DNA of 64,000 bases, from the NCBI GenBank assembly GCA_041748655.1, contig JBGTCV010000107.1, forward strand, positions 1 through 64,000, in the 5' to 3' direction. Shown piece after piece: positions 50,536-58,542 of this stretch. The translations under genes were made by a program, and so were the position numbers. Numbering within the stretch: the first letter of the stretch is position 1; each line of letters begins with the position of its first letter. The notes beneath the pieces are model-generated. The model saw only the letters and a list, made by a program, of their open reading frames with translations, was not told the DNA's origin and did no database searches. The stretch comes from Leptofilum sp041748655 (GTDB lineage Bacteria > Chloroflexota > Anaerolineae > Promineifilales > Promineifilaceae).

Positions 50536-51551
50536 TATAAAGGCTTGCGGAAGGTCATGCCGCGTTTGACTTCTTCAAAGCCCATCTTGCGGTACAGGTG
50601 CAATGCGCCCGACAGATTTTCGGCATCGACGCCGAGCGCCGCTTCGGTCATCCCGACATCTTTCAGCACCTGGAAGCTGCGGGCGATGAGCGCCTTGGCC
50701 ACGCCGGTGCCACGCCACGGCCGTCGCACAAAGATGGTTTCGGTGTAGCCGCGCTGCCGCCCAAACGTCTCGTTTTCCTTTTGGTCGATGAAGTTTAACA
50801 CGCCACCGGCCACTTCATCACCTGCCCACGCTATTTGCCACAGGTCGGGGTTGAAGGTGGAGTATTCGCTCTCGGCAGTAAAGTTTTCTTCGCTCCATTC
50901 AGACATGCCCCAATGGTCGCGAAACGCTTCGCGCGCGGCTTCCCAAATTTGCCGCCACTCGGCCAGCGTACTGCGCCGAACTTCGATGCCGTCTGGCACG
51001 GGGCAGTCGGGGATGTTGTCGAGAGACGGCCGTACCATATCCAGCCCGTAGCGCACAATTTCATGCCCTTCGGCCAGCAGCAGGTTGGTCCAATCGGTCT
51101 CGGTTTGCATGCCCCAGTTGACGAAGAAACGTTCCCGGTCGGTGGGGTGCTCGGCGGCAATTTGGCGCAGCCGCTGCTTGAGATGGCGGGCCATCGCCAG
51201 CCGGATGCCCGGTTTGCGCCATTCCGGCAGCAGGTGGGCAAAGAAGCAGTAGGCGATGGTGCCGTCTACCAGATTGTTCCACCAGCAACGGCCGTATCCC
51301 ACCACGTCATCCGCCACTTCTGCAAAAATCATATCCGTGTACGGGTTGCAGTTGGTCAGATGGGCATAATCGGTGGTTGTTTCTTCCACCGAAGCCAGCC
51401 ATTCGCCCTGATCGGCTTCCTGGCTGCCGTTGACGATGGCCACCATGTGCGGGTAATCGCTGGCACCCTGAAAGCTGCGAAAGCGCAGTCCAGGCACAGC
51501 GGGCATTTCTGCCACTATGATTTCATTTTCTACCAATTCGAAACTTGACAT
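50535..51551 (-). CDS. Double GNAT acetyltransferase (MshD-like build)
   Basis: 338 residues with two GNAT modules. The first (about 20-165) is degenerate (VVGYGRCWWNNLVDGTIAYC, WRKPGIRLAMARHLKQRL). The second (about 185-335) has ETIFVRRPWRGTGVAKALIARSF and LGVDAENLSGALHLYRKMGF, with an intact acetyl-CoA loop. This layout is seen in mycothiol synthase (MshD) and Eis-like or MbtK-like proteins; no mycothiol genes are near. It ends in a repeat. Confidence 0.85.
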   Translation of the reverse strand: MSSFELVENEIIVAEMPAVPGLRFRSFQGASDYPHMVAIVNGSQEADQGEWLASVEETTTDYAHLTNCNPYTDMIFAEVADDVVGYGRCWWNNLVDGTIAYCFFAHLLPEWRKPGIRLAMARHLKQRLRQIAAEHPTDRERFFVNWGMQTETDWTNLLLAEGHEIVRYGLDMVRPSLDNIPDCPVPDGIEVRRSTLAEWRQIWEAAREAFRDHWGMSEWSEENFTAESEYSTFNPDLWQIAWAGDEVAGGVLNFIDQKENETFGRQRGYTETIFVRRPWRGTGVAKALIARSFQVLKDVGMTEAALGVDAENLSGALHLYRKMGFEEVKRGMTFRKPL

Positions 51552-51573
51552 AATTATTCACCTCTCTTGTTTC

Positions 51574-51606
51574 AGATTGGGCCAATCTTTAAGATTGGCC
51601 CAATCT
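51574..51606. repeat. Inverted repeat AGATTGGGCCAATCT, copy 2
   Basis: AGATTGGGCCAATCT (51574-51588), loop TTA, AGATTGGCCCAATCT (51592-51606). Perfect arms; the first base of the TGA of the ABC transporter gene overlaps the right arm. Same as 35162-35195. It may act as an end-of-transcript hairpin though it lacks a T-run. Confidence 0.9.
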
Positions 51607-53408
51607 CAGTACAACTGCATAGTGTATAAATTGGCGTACGTCCCACCTCGTGAGATTAATTCCTCATGTGTTCCCTGTTCATCAATTCCTTCCTCTGTTA
51701 AGACAATAATTCGCTGCGCATTTCTGACGGTTGACAGCCGGTGGGCAATGACGATTGTTGTGCGGTTGTCGGCCAACTTATCTAAAGAATCCCGAATGGC
51801 CTGCTCACTCTCGTTATCCAGGGCGCTGGTCGCTTCATCAAAGATGAGCACTGGTGGATTCTTCAAAAAAACGCGGGCAATGCTCAGCCGCTGCTTTTGG
51901 CCGCCAGACAGCTTGACGCCCCGCTGCCCAATATCTGTATCGTACCCGTCTGGCAAAGCCATAATAAACCCATGGGCATTCGCCTTTTTTGCGGCGGCGA
52001 CAATTTCTGCCTCGCTGGCATCCACTTTGCCATAGCGGATATTGTCGGCCACTGTTCCGGCAAATAGGTACACATCCTGCTGCACCAGACCAATGTTTTT
52101 TCTCAGTGCGCCCAGGCGAATTTCCTTGATATTGGTACCATCCAGCAATATCTCGCCTTCATTGACCTCGTAAAAACGGGGGATTAAAGAGCAAAGCGTT
52201 GTTTTGCCAATGCCCGACGATCCCACCAAAGCGACAAATTCCCCGGCTTTGATAGCCAAAGACAGATTCCGGAAGACATAGCCATGATTCTCTTTGTACT
52301 TGAAGCTTACATCTCGAAAGAGCAGATGACCTTGAACCTGCGCCAACTCAACGGCACTGGCTGCGTCTTGAATATCCGGCTCTACCTCCAAAACTTCCAT
52401 GAACCGGGCAAAGCCAGCCATTCCTTCCTGATAGAGCCGGGTGAAGTTGCCGTAGCGGCGAATGGGTTCGATGAGGATACCCACGCATAACAAAAACGTA
52501 ATGAGGTCGGGCAAATCCAGCGAAGCATTCACGATGCTGATGCCGCCAAAGACCACAACCGCAACAACCATCAGTTGGGTAAAAGCGATCAACCCTTCAT
52601 AAAAATAGGTTTCGCCAAGGTAACTATCTCGTCTGCTGTTCAAAAATCGGTTGTTTTCATAGGCAAACTTCTTTGCTTCGATTGTTTCGTTGGTAAACGA
52701 CTTCACCACCCGGATGCCTGAAAGCGTATCCTCAATCTGGGTGTTGATATCGCCGATTCTGTCGCGGCTTCTGCGCAGTGCCGCCTTCATTTTTTTGTTA
52801 AAATGAAAGGCATAGATGGCCATGATGGGCAAAAAGAGGAAGACAATCAGGGCCAGATTGGCATTAATGGTGAATAAGATCGCAAACGCACCGATAAAGT
52901 TCAACAAGGAAATGACAATATCTTCAGGCCCATGATGAAATAGTTCGGCCAGATCAAACGAATCGTTGGTGATTCGAGTCATGAGCTGACCAACCTTTTG
53001 TTCATCATAAAAACCAAATGACAATTTTTGGTAATGGTCAAATAGTTCCCGGCGCATATCATGTTCCATCATGGCGCCCATCATATGACCCTGATAGGCA
53101 ACAAACATGTTGCAAACCGTGTGAATGATGATCAGCCCCAGCATGATCACACCCATGCCATAGATTTGGTTGAGCGCGTTTGGGCCACTGCCTGCCAGCA
53201 TATTTTTGGTGATGTAATTCACGCACAATGGAATGAGCAGTGTCGTGGCTGATACGACAAAGGCACAGGCCATGTCTGCCAAAAACAAACCTCGGTAGGG
53301 CTTGTAATAAGACAAGAACTTCTTGCTGCGTGCATCCAAAATATTGAATTTGCCACGGCCGTTTCTTTCCCGAAACGGCCGTTCAGCTAATATTTCGTAA
53401 CTATCCAC
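51606..53408 (-). CDS. ABC transporter, ATP-binding/permease half-exporter (1)
   Basis: 600 residues from GTG 53408, which directly follows the TAG of the upstream ABC gene. Six-helix membrane domain (about 35-320), then nucleotide-binding domain with Walker A GSSGIGKTT, LSGGQKQRL, Walker B VLIFDEATSALD and H-loop IIVIAHRL-type TIVIAHRLST. All ATPase residues are intact. MsbA/MdlB/LmrA-type lipid or drug exporter. Codon use is less G+C-rich and ACGGCCGT is absent except for two copies in the first 25 codons, so its body may have a different history. Confidence 0.93.
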   Translation of the reverse strand: MDSYEILAERPFRERNGRGKFNILDARSKKFLSYYKPYRGLFLADMACAFVVSATTLLIPLCVNYITKNMLAGSGPNALNQIYGMGVIMLGLIIIHTVCNMFVAYQGHMMGAMMEHDMRRELFDHYQKLSFGFYDEQKVGQLMTRITNDSFDLAELFHHGPEDIVISLLNFIGAFAILFTINANLALIVFLFLPIMAIYAFHFNKKMKAALRRSRDRIGDINTQIEDTLSGIRVVKSFTNETIEAKKFAYENNRFLNSRRDSYLGETYFYEGLIAFTQLMVVAVVVFGGISIVNASLDLPDLITFLLCVGILIEPIRRYGNFTRLYQEGMAGFARFMEVLEVEPDIQDAASAVELAQVQGHLLFRDVSFKYKENHGYVFRNLSLAIKAGEFVALVGSSGIGKTTLCSLIPRFYEVNEGEILLDGTNIKEIRLGALRKNIGLVQQDVYLFAGTVADNIRYGKVDASEAEIVAAAKKANAHGFIMALPDGYDTDIGQRGVKLSGGQKQRLSIARVFLKNPPVLIFDEATSALDNESEQAIRDSLDKLADNRTTIVIAHRLSTVRNAQRIIVLTEEGIDEQGTHEELISRGGTYANLYTMQLY

Positions 53409-55307
53409 CTAGGCCATCTCTCCCTGCCACAGTCGCCGCATCTCTGCCGATGTTTCCAGCAATTCATCCAGTTTTCCCTGGGCCGCGATACGGCCGTTTG
53501 CCAACACCACAATTTGGTCCGCCCGCTGCAACACAGCCCGGCGATGACTCACCACGAGGCAGGTCTGTCTTTCCTCTCCGCGCCTTTGCGTCTCGGCGTT
53601 AAACAACCCATCCCACAGCTGCGCCTCCGTCTCCACATCCAGGGCGCTGGAGAGATCATCAAACACCAGCAGTTCGGCATCACGCACCAGCATGCGGGCG
53701 GCGGCGCTGCGCTGCACCTGCCCGCCAGACAGCCGCACGCCGCGCGGCCCTACGATGGTATCCAGCCCATCTTCCAGCTGAACGAGGTCGGGGGTAAGAA
53801 CGGCCGTTTCCAAAGCCCAATCCAGCCCCTCCTCCGACAATCCCAGCAGGATGTTGTCCCGCAAAGGTTCGCTGAACAGGCGGGGCACCTGGGGCGTGTA
53901 CGCCGTGCGCGGTGGGATGAAGAAGGTGGCGGGGTCGGTGACGAGACGGCCGTTCCAGCGCACCTCACCCCCAGACGCTGGCAGCAGCCCCAGCAGCACC
54001 CGCAGCAGCGTCGTCTTGCCGGAGCCAATCTTGCCCGTAATCACCGTAAAGCTGCCGCGTGGCAGGGTGAAGGTGATGTCGGATAGGGACCAGTTTTCAG
54101 TGGTCAGTGGGTCAGTGGTCAGTAGGTCAGTGTTCAGTGGGTCAGTCTGCACTGAATACTGATTACTGCTTACTGAATACTCAAACCGCAATCCTTCAAC
54201 CTCCAACAGTTCCAACCGATCCGCAGCCGCCTTGACTGGTTTCTGGATGGCAGGGGCAGGCTCATCTTCAAAAATCGGTACGTGGGCCACCAGGCTTTCT
54301 GGCCGGGCCGCAGGCGTGATTTCTTGCAGGCGATCCAGCACCACCCGCTGCTGGGCAATCTCGGACAGATAGCTGCCGACCTGCGCCGGGAAGCGGGAGA
54401 CAAAGAAGAGGTAGCTGGTGAACAGCACAAAATCACCTATGCTGAACGTGCCGTTTTGCATGGAAAAGCCTGCCAGTACCACCATCACCGCCACGGCCAC
54501 ATCCCCCATGTTGTCGGTGACGGATTGAAAAAGCGCCCAAAACAGACCAAAGCGGACGTTGGCCACGCGCCGGGCTTCGTTTAGTTCGCGAAAATAGCCA
54601 ATTGTGCCGACTTCGGCATCGGCCACCTTCATCGCCTGGATTGCGCCGAAAGTTTCACCCAGAAAGGCCGTCACCCGGCTGTCGCTGACCCGGCTAAGGC
54701 GCACGTAATTCAGAAAGCGGCTCCACGACCAGCGCGTCAGGAAGAAGACGCCGATGAGGGGCAGCATGGCAACGGCCGTAACCCCAGGGGCAATGCGAAA
54801 CATGATGACCAGGGCAAAGATGGCAAAGAACGTGTAGCCTACCAGCTCAGGAATCCAGGTAGGGAAGTCGGCAAAGTCGGCCAGATCGTCATCCGTCCGG
54901 TTGATCACGTCCCCGGTAGGCACAGGCAGCGGCTGTGCTCCCGGCTTTTGCAGGATGTTTTGCATAAGGTTGACGCGCATCAGCGACTGCCCGGCCATGC
55001 GCACTTTGGCGCTGCCCCAATGGGCCACCAGGTCAGCTGCCATCCGGCTCAGCTCCACGCCAATGAAAAGGAGCAGCAAGGTCCAGAGTGTGTTGCTGAG
55101 GGTAACGGCCTGTACGGAGCCTGTCGAAGTAGCCGTTTCCGCCGCACCACTCAATTGATCAAAGTAACTTTTTTCCAGCCAACCGGGCACCAGCCGCATG
55201 CCCAGGGCATACGTCATCAACACCACGCTTAGCGCAAAGTGCCACGGCCGATACCGAATCAGCGCCCAGGCGCCGGTTTTAATTGGGAGTTTGTGTGTTA
55301 TGTTCAT
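53409..55307 (-). CDS. ABC transporter half-exporter (2), repeat inserted in frame
   Basis: 632 residues. Membrane domain about 20-330; nucleotide-binding domain with Walker A GKIGSGKTT, LSGGQVQRS, and Walker B LLVFDDLSSALD, where the usual catalytic Glu is Asp. The H-loop LVVSHRR is present. An altered site of this kind is common in one half of heterodimeric exporters. Just before the nucleotide-binding domain about 30 residues (SSNQYSVQTDPLNTDL...) are encoded by a dispersed repeat (54094-54182). An 8-residue insert sits in a palindrome near residue 40. Immediately followed by the ABC (1) gene. Confidence 0.9.
   Translation of the reverse strand: MNITHKLPIKTGAWALIRYRPWHFALSVVLMTYALGMRLVPGWLEKSYFDQLSGAAETATSTGSVQAVTLSNTLWTLLLLFIGVELSRMAADLVAHWGSAKVRMAGQSLMRVNLMQNILQKPGAQPLPVPTGDVINRTDDDLADFADFPTWIPELVGYTFFAIFALVIMFRIAPGVTAVAMLPLIGVFFLTRWSWSRFLNYVRLSRVSDSRVTAFLGETFGAIQAMKVADAEVGTIGYFRELNEARRVANVRFGLFWALFQSVTDNMGDVAVAVMVVLAGFSMQNGTFSIGDFVLFTSYLFFVSRFPAQVGSYLSEIAQQRVVLDRLQEITPAARPESLVAHVPIFEDEPAPAIQKPVKAAADRLELLEVEGLRFEYSVSSNQYSVQTDPLNTDLLTTDPLTTENWSLSDITFTLPRGSFTVITGKIGSGKTTLLRVLLGLLPASGGEVRWNGRLVTDPATFFIPPRTAYTPQVPRLFSEPLRDNILLGLSEEGLDWALETAVLTPDLVQLEDGLDTIVGPRGVRLSGGQVQRSAAARMLVRDAELLVFDDLSSALDVETEAQLWDGLFNAETQRRGEERQTCLVVSHRRAVLQRADQIVVLANGRIAAQGKLDELLETSAEMRRLWQGEMA
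54094..54182. repeat. cagtgggtcagtg / ctgaatactgatta repeat inside an ABC gene
   Basis: Near-tandem gtcagtgg, gtcagtgtt, tactgaatac, tgattactg words, in frame within the ABC (2) coding region. Equivalent to 56092-56182 in the ABC (3) gene, at the same place relative to the nucleotide-binding domain, and to the intergenic 25298-25342. Confidence 0.85.
55108..55134. repeat. 24-base insertion splitting an ACGGCCGT palindrome
   Basis: AACGGCC and GTTTCC, which elsewhere are joined (AACGGCCGTTTCC), are separated here by 24 bases holding GGAGCCTGTCGAAGTAGCC. GCC is present at both ends (55108-55110, 55132-55134) as if a 3-base duplication. The gene stays in frame (ETA + 8 residues + VTLS). Confidence 0.75.
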
Positions 55308-55317
55308 AATTTTTGGA

Positions 55318-55388
55318 TGGGTAAATGGGTAATTAGGTAATTGGTGTAATTGCCCAATTACTCAATTACTCAATTACTCAGTTACACC
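55318..55388. repeat. aattaggtaattgg / aattactcaatt repeat, copy 3
   Basis: Fills the gap between two ABC genes: taggtaattggtgtaatt on the left and caattactcaattactcagtt on the right, an inverted arrangement. The right end forms the last codons of the ABC (3) gene. Confidence 0.9.
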
Positions 55389-57238
55389 AATATCTCCTCC
55401 AACCCGGTTTGCAGCAGTTGGGCAAAGCGGGAGTTGGGATTTTGCAATAGTTCCAGTCGTGGGCCGTGTTCTTGAATACGGCCGTTTTCCACAATCAAAA
55501 TATCGTCCGCCCGCTGCACGGTGCGCAGTCGGTGGGCGATGATGATGGCGGTACGGCCGTTCAGCAGCGTATCAATGGCCCGTTCCAACAGCTGTTCCGT
55601 TGCCGGGTCCAGCCGGGACGACGCTTCATCCAGAATCACCAGCTGCGGCTGGCGCAGGAAGACCCGCGTAAAGGCCAACAGCTGTGCCTGCCCGGCAGAC
55701 AAACCTTGCCCGCCCGATTTCAGCACCGTGTCCAGGCCGTGGGGCAGGCTGTCCAGCCACTCGCCCAGCCCCAGCGTGTGCAGGGCCGCTTCAATGTCGG
55801 CGTCCGAGATGGGCGTTTTGGTTGGGTCGTAGCGGCGGAACAGCGTCAGGTTGTCGCGCACCGTCGCCTCAAACAGCTGTACCTCCTGCGTCACCATGCC
55901 GATATGCTGCCGCAGATCAGACAGGCCCACAACACGCAGGTCGATGCCATCCAGGGTGATGCTGCCTGCATCCACATCGTACAGCCGGAACAGCAGCCGC
56001 GTCAGCGTCGTTTTGCCGCTGCCCGTGCGTCCCAGCAGCCCCAGGACTTTGCCCGCCTCCAGGGTGAAGGTGATGTTGTGGAGTGTCCAGTGGACAGTAT
56101 TCAGTGGGTCAGTGTTCAGTAAGTCAGTTTTTACTGAATACTGATTACCGTTTACTGAATACTGATTACTGATTACCGACAACTGGTCTTTGTAGGCAAA
56201 CGACACATCACGGAAGGAAACGGCCGTTGCCCCATCCGGCAGCACGGCAGATACAGACTCCTTCACTTCCGGTTCCAGTCGTAAAAACTCGTTGATGCGG
56301 CCAATGCTGGCAAACGCCCGCTGCATATCGCTAATTTGCCGCCGGATGTATTTGATGGGCGACTCCATCAGCCGCACGTAAGCCACCAGCAAAAACAGCG
56401 TGCCGATACTGATTTGCCCTTGCAAAAACAAGCCGCCCGCCAGCGCCAGCGTGGCCACGATGGCCACCACATACAGCATGTAGCTGCTGCTAAAGGTGTA
56501 GCCGCCAATCACGTCCGCCCGCACGCGGCTCTTGGCCACGTCGGCCAGCAGTGGATACAGCTTTTGCATCACGTACGCCTCGCCGCTGTTGGCCCGAATA
56601 TCCTCCGTGCCGCCGATGCGCTCTTCGACATAGCCGTGCAGTTTGGCGTATCCTTTGCTCACGTCGCGCCATACGTTGACCGTGGGTTTGCGGATAATTT
56701 GCAGCAGCCCCAGCGTCAGCAGACCATAGGCCAGGCCAATTAGCCCCACGCGCCACTCCTCGCGGAACAGCAGCGCCAGGATGCCAATGACCAGTACGGC
56801 ATTGCCCAACACCCGCACGAGCAGCCGTGAAAAGAACTCCGCCAGATTGCTCACGTCACCGTCGATGCGCTCAATCAGTTCGCCGGGGGTTTTCAGCTTG
56901 TGGAAGCCCATGTCCAGCCGCATGGTGTGGGCTGTCAGATCGGCTCGCAGGCCGTTGGTGGCTGCCCAGCCCAAATCTTCGCTCAGGTAAGTGGTCCACA
57001 GTTCCACCCCTTTTTGGGCCACGGTCACCACGAAAAAGAGCACACCCAGGGTAGCGAGCAGCCGGATTGCCTCACCCGTTTGGGCCGCATCCAGAAAGCT
57101 GCGAATCACCTGGGGGCCGTACAGCTGCAAGCCAATGCTTATGGCCAACAAGCCGCCCAAAGCGATAAGACGGGGGGTATACGGCCGTAAATACCGCTTC
57201 AACAATTCCCAATTACGCATTTCTTGTGTCATCTGCAT
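55382..57238 (-). CDS. ABC transporter half-exporter (3), repeat inserted in frame
   Basis: 618 residues. Membrane domain about 20-315; nucleotide-binding domain with Walker A GRTGSGKTT, signature LSAGQAQLL (Ala for Gly), Walker B LVILDEASSRLD and H-loop IIIAHRLRTV. The catalytic Glu is intact, so with ABC (2) it could form an asymmetric heterodimer. Before the nucleotide-binding domain about 35 residues (SNQYSVNGNQYSVKTDLLN...) come from a dispersed repeat. The start overlaps the RIO stop by one base (TGATG). Confidence 0.92.
   Translation of the reverse strand: MQMTQEMRNWELLKRYLRPYTPRLIALGGLLAISIGLQLYGPQVIRSFLDAAQTGEAIRLLATLGVLFFVVTVAQKGVELWTTYLSEDLGWAATNGLRADLTAHTMRLDMGFHKLKTPGELIERIDGDVSNLAEFFSRLLVRVLGNAVLVIGILALLFREEWRVGLIGLAYGLLTLGLLQIIRKPTVNVWRDVSKGYAKLHGYVEERIGGTEDIRANSGEAYVMQKLYPLLADVAKSRVRADVIGGYTFSSSYMLYVVAIVATLALAGGLFLQGQISIGTLFLLVAYVRLMESPIKYIRRQISDMQRAFASIGRINEFLRLEPEVKESVSAVLPDGATAVSFRDVSFAYKDQLSVISNQYSVNGNQYSVKTDLLNTDPLNTVHWTLHNITFTLEAGKVLGLLGRTGSGKTTLTRLLFRLYDVDAGSITLDGIDLRVVGLSDLRQHIGMVTQEVQLFEATVRDNLTLFRRYDPTKTPISDADIEAALHTLGLGEWLDSLPHGLDTVLKSGGQGLSAGQAQLLAFTRVFLRQPQLVILDEASSRLDPATEQLLERAIDTLLNGRTAIIIAHRLRTVQRADDILIVENGRIQEHGPRLELLQNPNSRFAQLLQTGLEEILV
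56092..56182. repeat. cagtgggtcagtg / ctgaatactgatta repeat inside a second ABC gene
   Basis: gtattcagtgggtcagtgttcagtaagtcagt, then actgaatactgattaccg and tactgattactgattaccg. In frame inside ABC (3), at the position equivalent to 54094-54182. Confidence 0.85.
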
Positions 57239-58203
57239 CAGTCACCTGGCCCCATGTACGGCTCCCACAAATCGCGGGCAAGCTGCTGCGGATTGCTGGC
57301 AATGCCAAAGCCAGCAAAGTAGTCACACACCCGCGTAATGTCCCGCTCCAGCAGCTCGTAAGCGTGCGGATTGTGGCGTGCTTCCACCATCTGCGGGAAG
57401 TCGATCAGGTAGATGTCACCTTCCCAGTACAAAATGTTGTACGCCGACAGGTCGCCATGAATGAGATGGTTGTCCAGCATCAGGGCCACGTTGTCCATCA
57501 CCCGCCGGAACAGCGGCTGTGCTTCAGCCTGCGGCAGGCGCACCTCGCTCAGCGTAGGGGCTGGCCCATATTCATCGCCGATGTATGCCATGAGGATGGT
57601 GTTCCCCTGGTGTCCAATCGGTTTGGGCACGTTGCCTCCCGCTTCAAAAAGCTGGGTTTGGGTGCGGTATTCGTTGCCAATCCACCACTGGATGTCCACT
57701 TCCTTGCCGAAGTTTGTTTTCTTGCGCAGCGCGGTTTTAACGCGCCGCCCTTTTATCTGCTTACCCGCTTCGTCGCGCAGCTGGCGGCCTGCTTTGTAAA
57801 CGGCATCGTTTTTCAGATGGCGCAGCATGCGCGGGCGGTACAGCTTGGCAGCGATGAGTTCCATGCCGGTGGCCGGATGGCCGATGCAGGCGTAGACGTT
57901 GGCCTCTTTGCCGCCTTTCACCAGCCGCGTCACGTCGGTGACGATCTGGTCTCGGTAGAAGGGGCCAACGGATTCAGTCACCCACTGTCGCTCGTGGTGG
58001 CGTGGGTCCAGCGCTTTGGCGTAGCTGGGCACCCAGCTGGCGATGCTGTCGTCCATTTCGCGAATCTCGCGCAGGGGTTGGGCGGAACGGCCGTTTCCCG
58101 CCTGTTTTTTCTTGTGGGAGCCAGGCCGATTGCGCCGCGCCTCCCGACTGTTGTCGTTAAATTGATACGTTTCGTACTGTTCAAAAGCCTCAAACTTATC
58201 CAT
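57238..58203 (-). CDS. RIO1-family protein kinase
   Basis: 321 residues. RIO kinase core about 85-300: ATP loop region LVKGGKEANVYAC, Lys in ELIAAKLYRP, catalytic LIHGDLSAYNILYWEGD, metal site YLIDFPQMVE, then HNPHAYELLERDITRVCDYF. The first 70 residues are charged and Gln/Arg-rich. All catalytic residues are present. RIO1 acts in ribosome maturation in eukaryotes and archaea; bacterial roles are unclear. It is the first gene of an apparent unit with three ABC half-exporters. Confidence 0.9.
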   Translation of the reverse strand: MDKFEAFEQYETYQFNDNSREARRNRPGSHKKKQAGNGRSAQPLREIREMDDSIASWVPSYAKALDPRHHERQWVTESVGPFYRDQIVTDVTRLVKGGKEANVYACIGHPATGMELIAAKLYRPRMLRHLKNDAVYKAGRQLRDEAGKQIKGRRVKTALRKKTNFGKEVDIQWWIGNEYRTQTQLFEAGGNVPKPIGHQGNTILMAYIGDEYGPAPTLSEVRLPQAEAQPLFRRVMDNVALMLDNHLIHGDLSAYNILYWEGDIYLIDFPQMVEARHNPHAYELLERDITRVCDYFAGFGIASNPQQLARDLWEPYMGPGD

Positions 58204-58296
58204 CAGGTTCTATTTGGGCCGGTTTTATAATGATCCGGCAAACATCCCAATATGTTTTTAAAAAGGAATGTGGCTTTTGTTTGATCAGGTTTTGGG

Positions 58297-58336
58297 GAAA
58301 CAAAAAGCCACCGATCAACGTTGTGTGATGGTGGCT
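58297..58336 (-). terminator. Rho-independent terminator-like hairpin (second of two)
   Basis: On the minus strand AGCCACC (58336-58330) pairs with GGTGGCT (58312-58306), followed by TTTTTGTTTCC. It stands 20 bases beyond the first terminator, before the RIO gene. Confidence 0.75.
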
Positions 58337-58355
58337 GGGGCAGGATGAGCAGGCA

Positions 58356-58386
58356 ACAAAAAAGCCACGGGTTGTACACCCGTGGC
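58356..58386 (-). terminator. Rho-independent terminator after the 23-codon ORF
   Basis: Minus strand GCCACGGGT, loop GTACA, ACCCGTGGC (arms 58378-58386 and 58364-58372), directly followed by TTTTTTGTTG. A perfect 9-base stem with a T-run, the strongest terminator in the window. Confidence 0.9.
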
Positions 58387-58421
58387 CGCAAGAGCATCCC
58401 AAAATAATCAGGCTTAGATTC

Positions 58422-58493
58422 TTAGCAGTTAACAGGTGTACCCACACAACGTTCGACAACGTTTTGGAAGATGTTTTTATTTACTTGAGCCAT
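58422..58493 (-). CDS. Short ORF (23 codons) encoding a C-terminal Cys peptide
   Basis: ATG 58493 is preceded by a perfect AAGGAGGT (58503-58510) at nine bases. The peptide begins MAQVNKNIFQNVV, continues ER, and ends CVGTPVNC before TAA 58422: 23 residues with two cysteines six apart, the last residue a Cys. A promoter (58543-58571) lies upstream and two terminators downstream, so this is a free-standing unit of about 180 bases. It lies between an MFS exporter gene and RIO/ABC genes on the same strand. It could be a peptide precursor, signal, toxin or small regulator. No family recognised. Confidence 0.7.
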   Translation of the reverse strand: MAQVNKNIFQNVVERCVGTPVNC

Positions 58494-58542
58494 CTTGTGG
58501 GTACCTCCTTAAAGAATTTTATGATTTTTTGCTACGGCGAAA

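Noticed and set aside
37047..51551. Integron gene-cassette array
   Set aside because: The one-way run of small resistance-like genes suggested cassettes, but many genes overlap, the inverted repeats between genes belong to several unrelated families, no attC-type core site (GTTRRRY) was found and no integrase is present.
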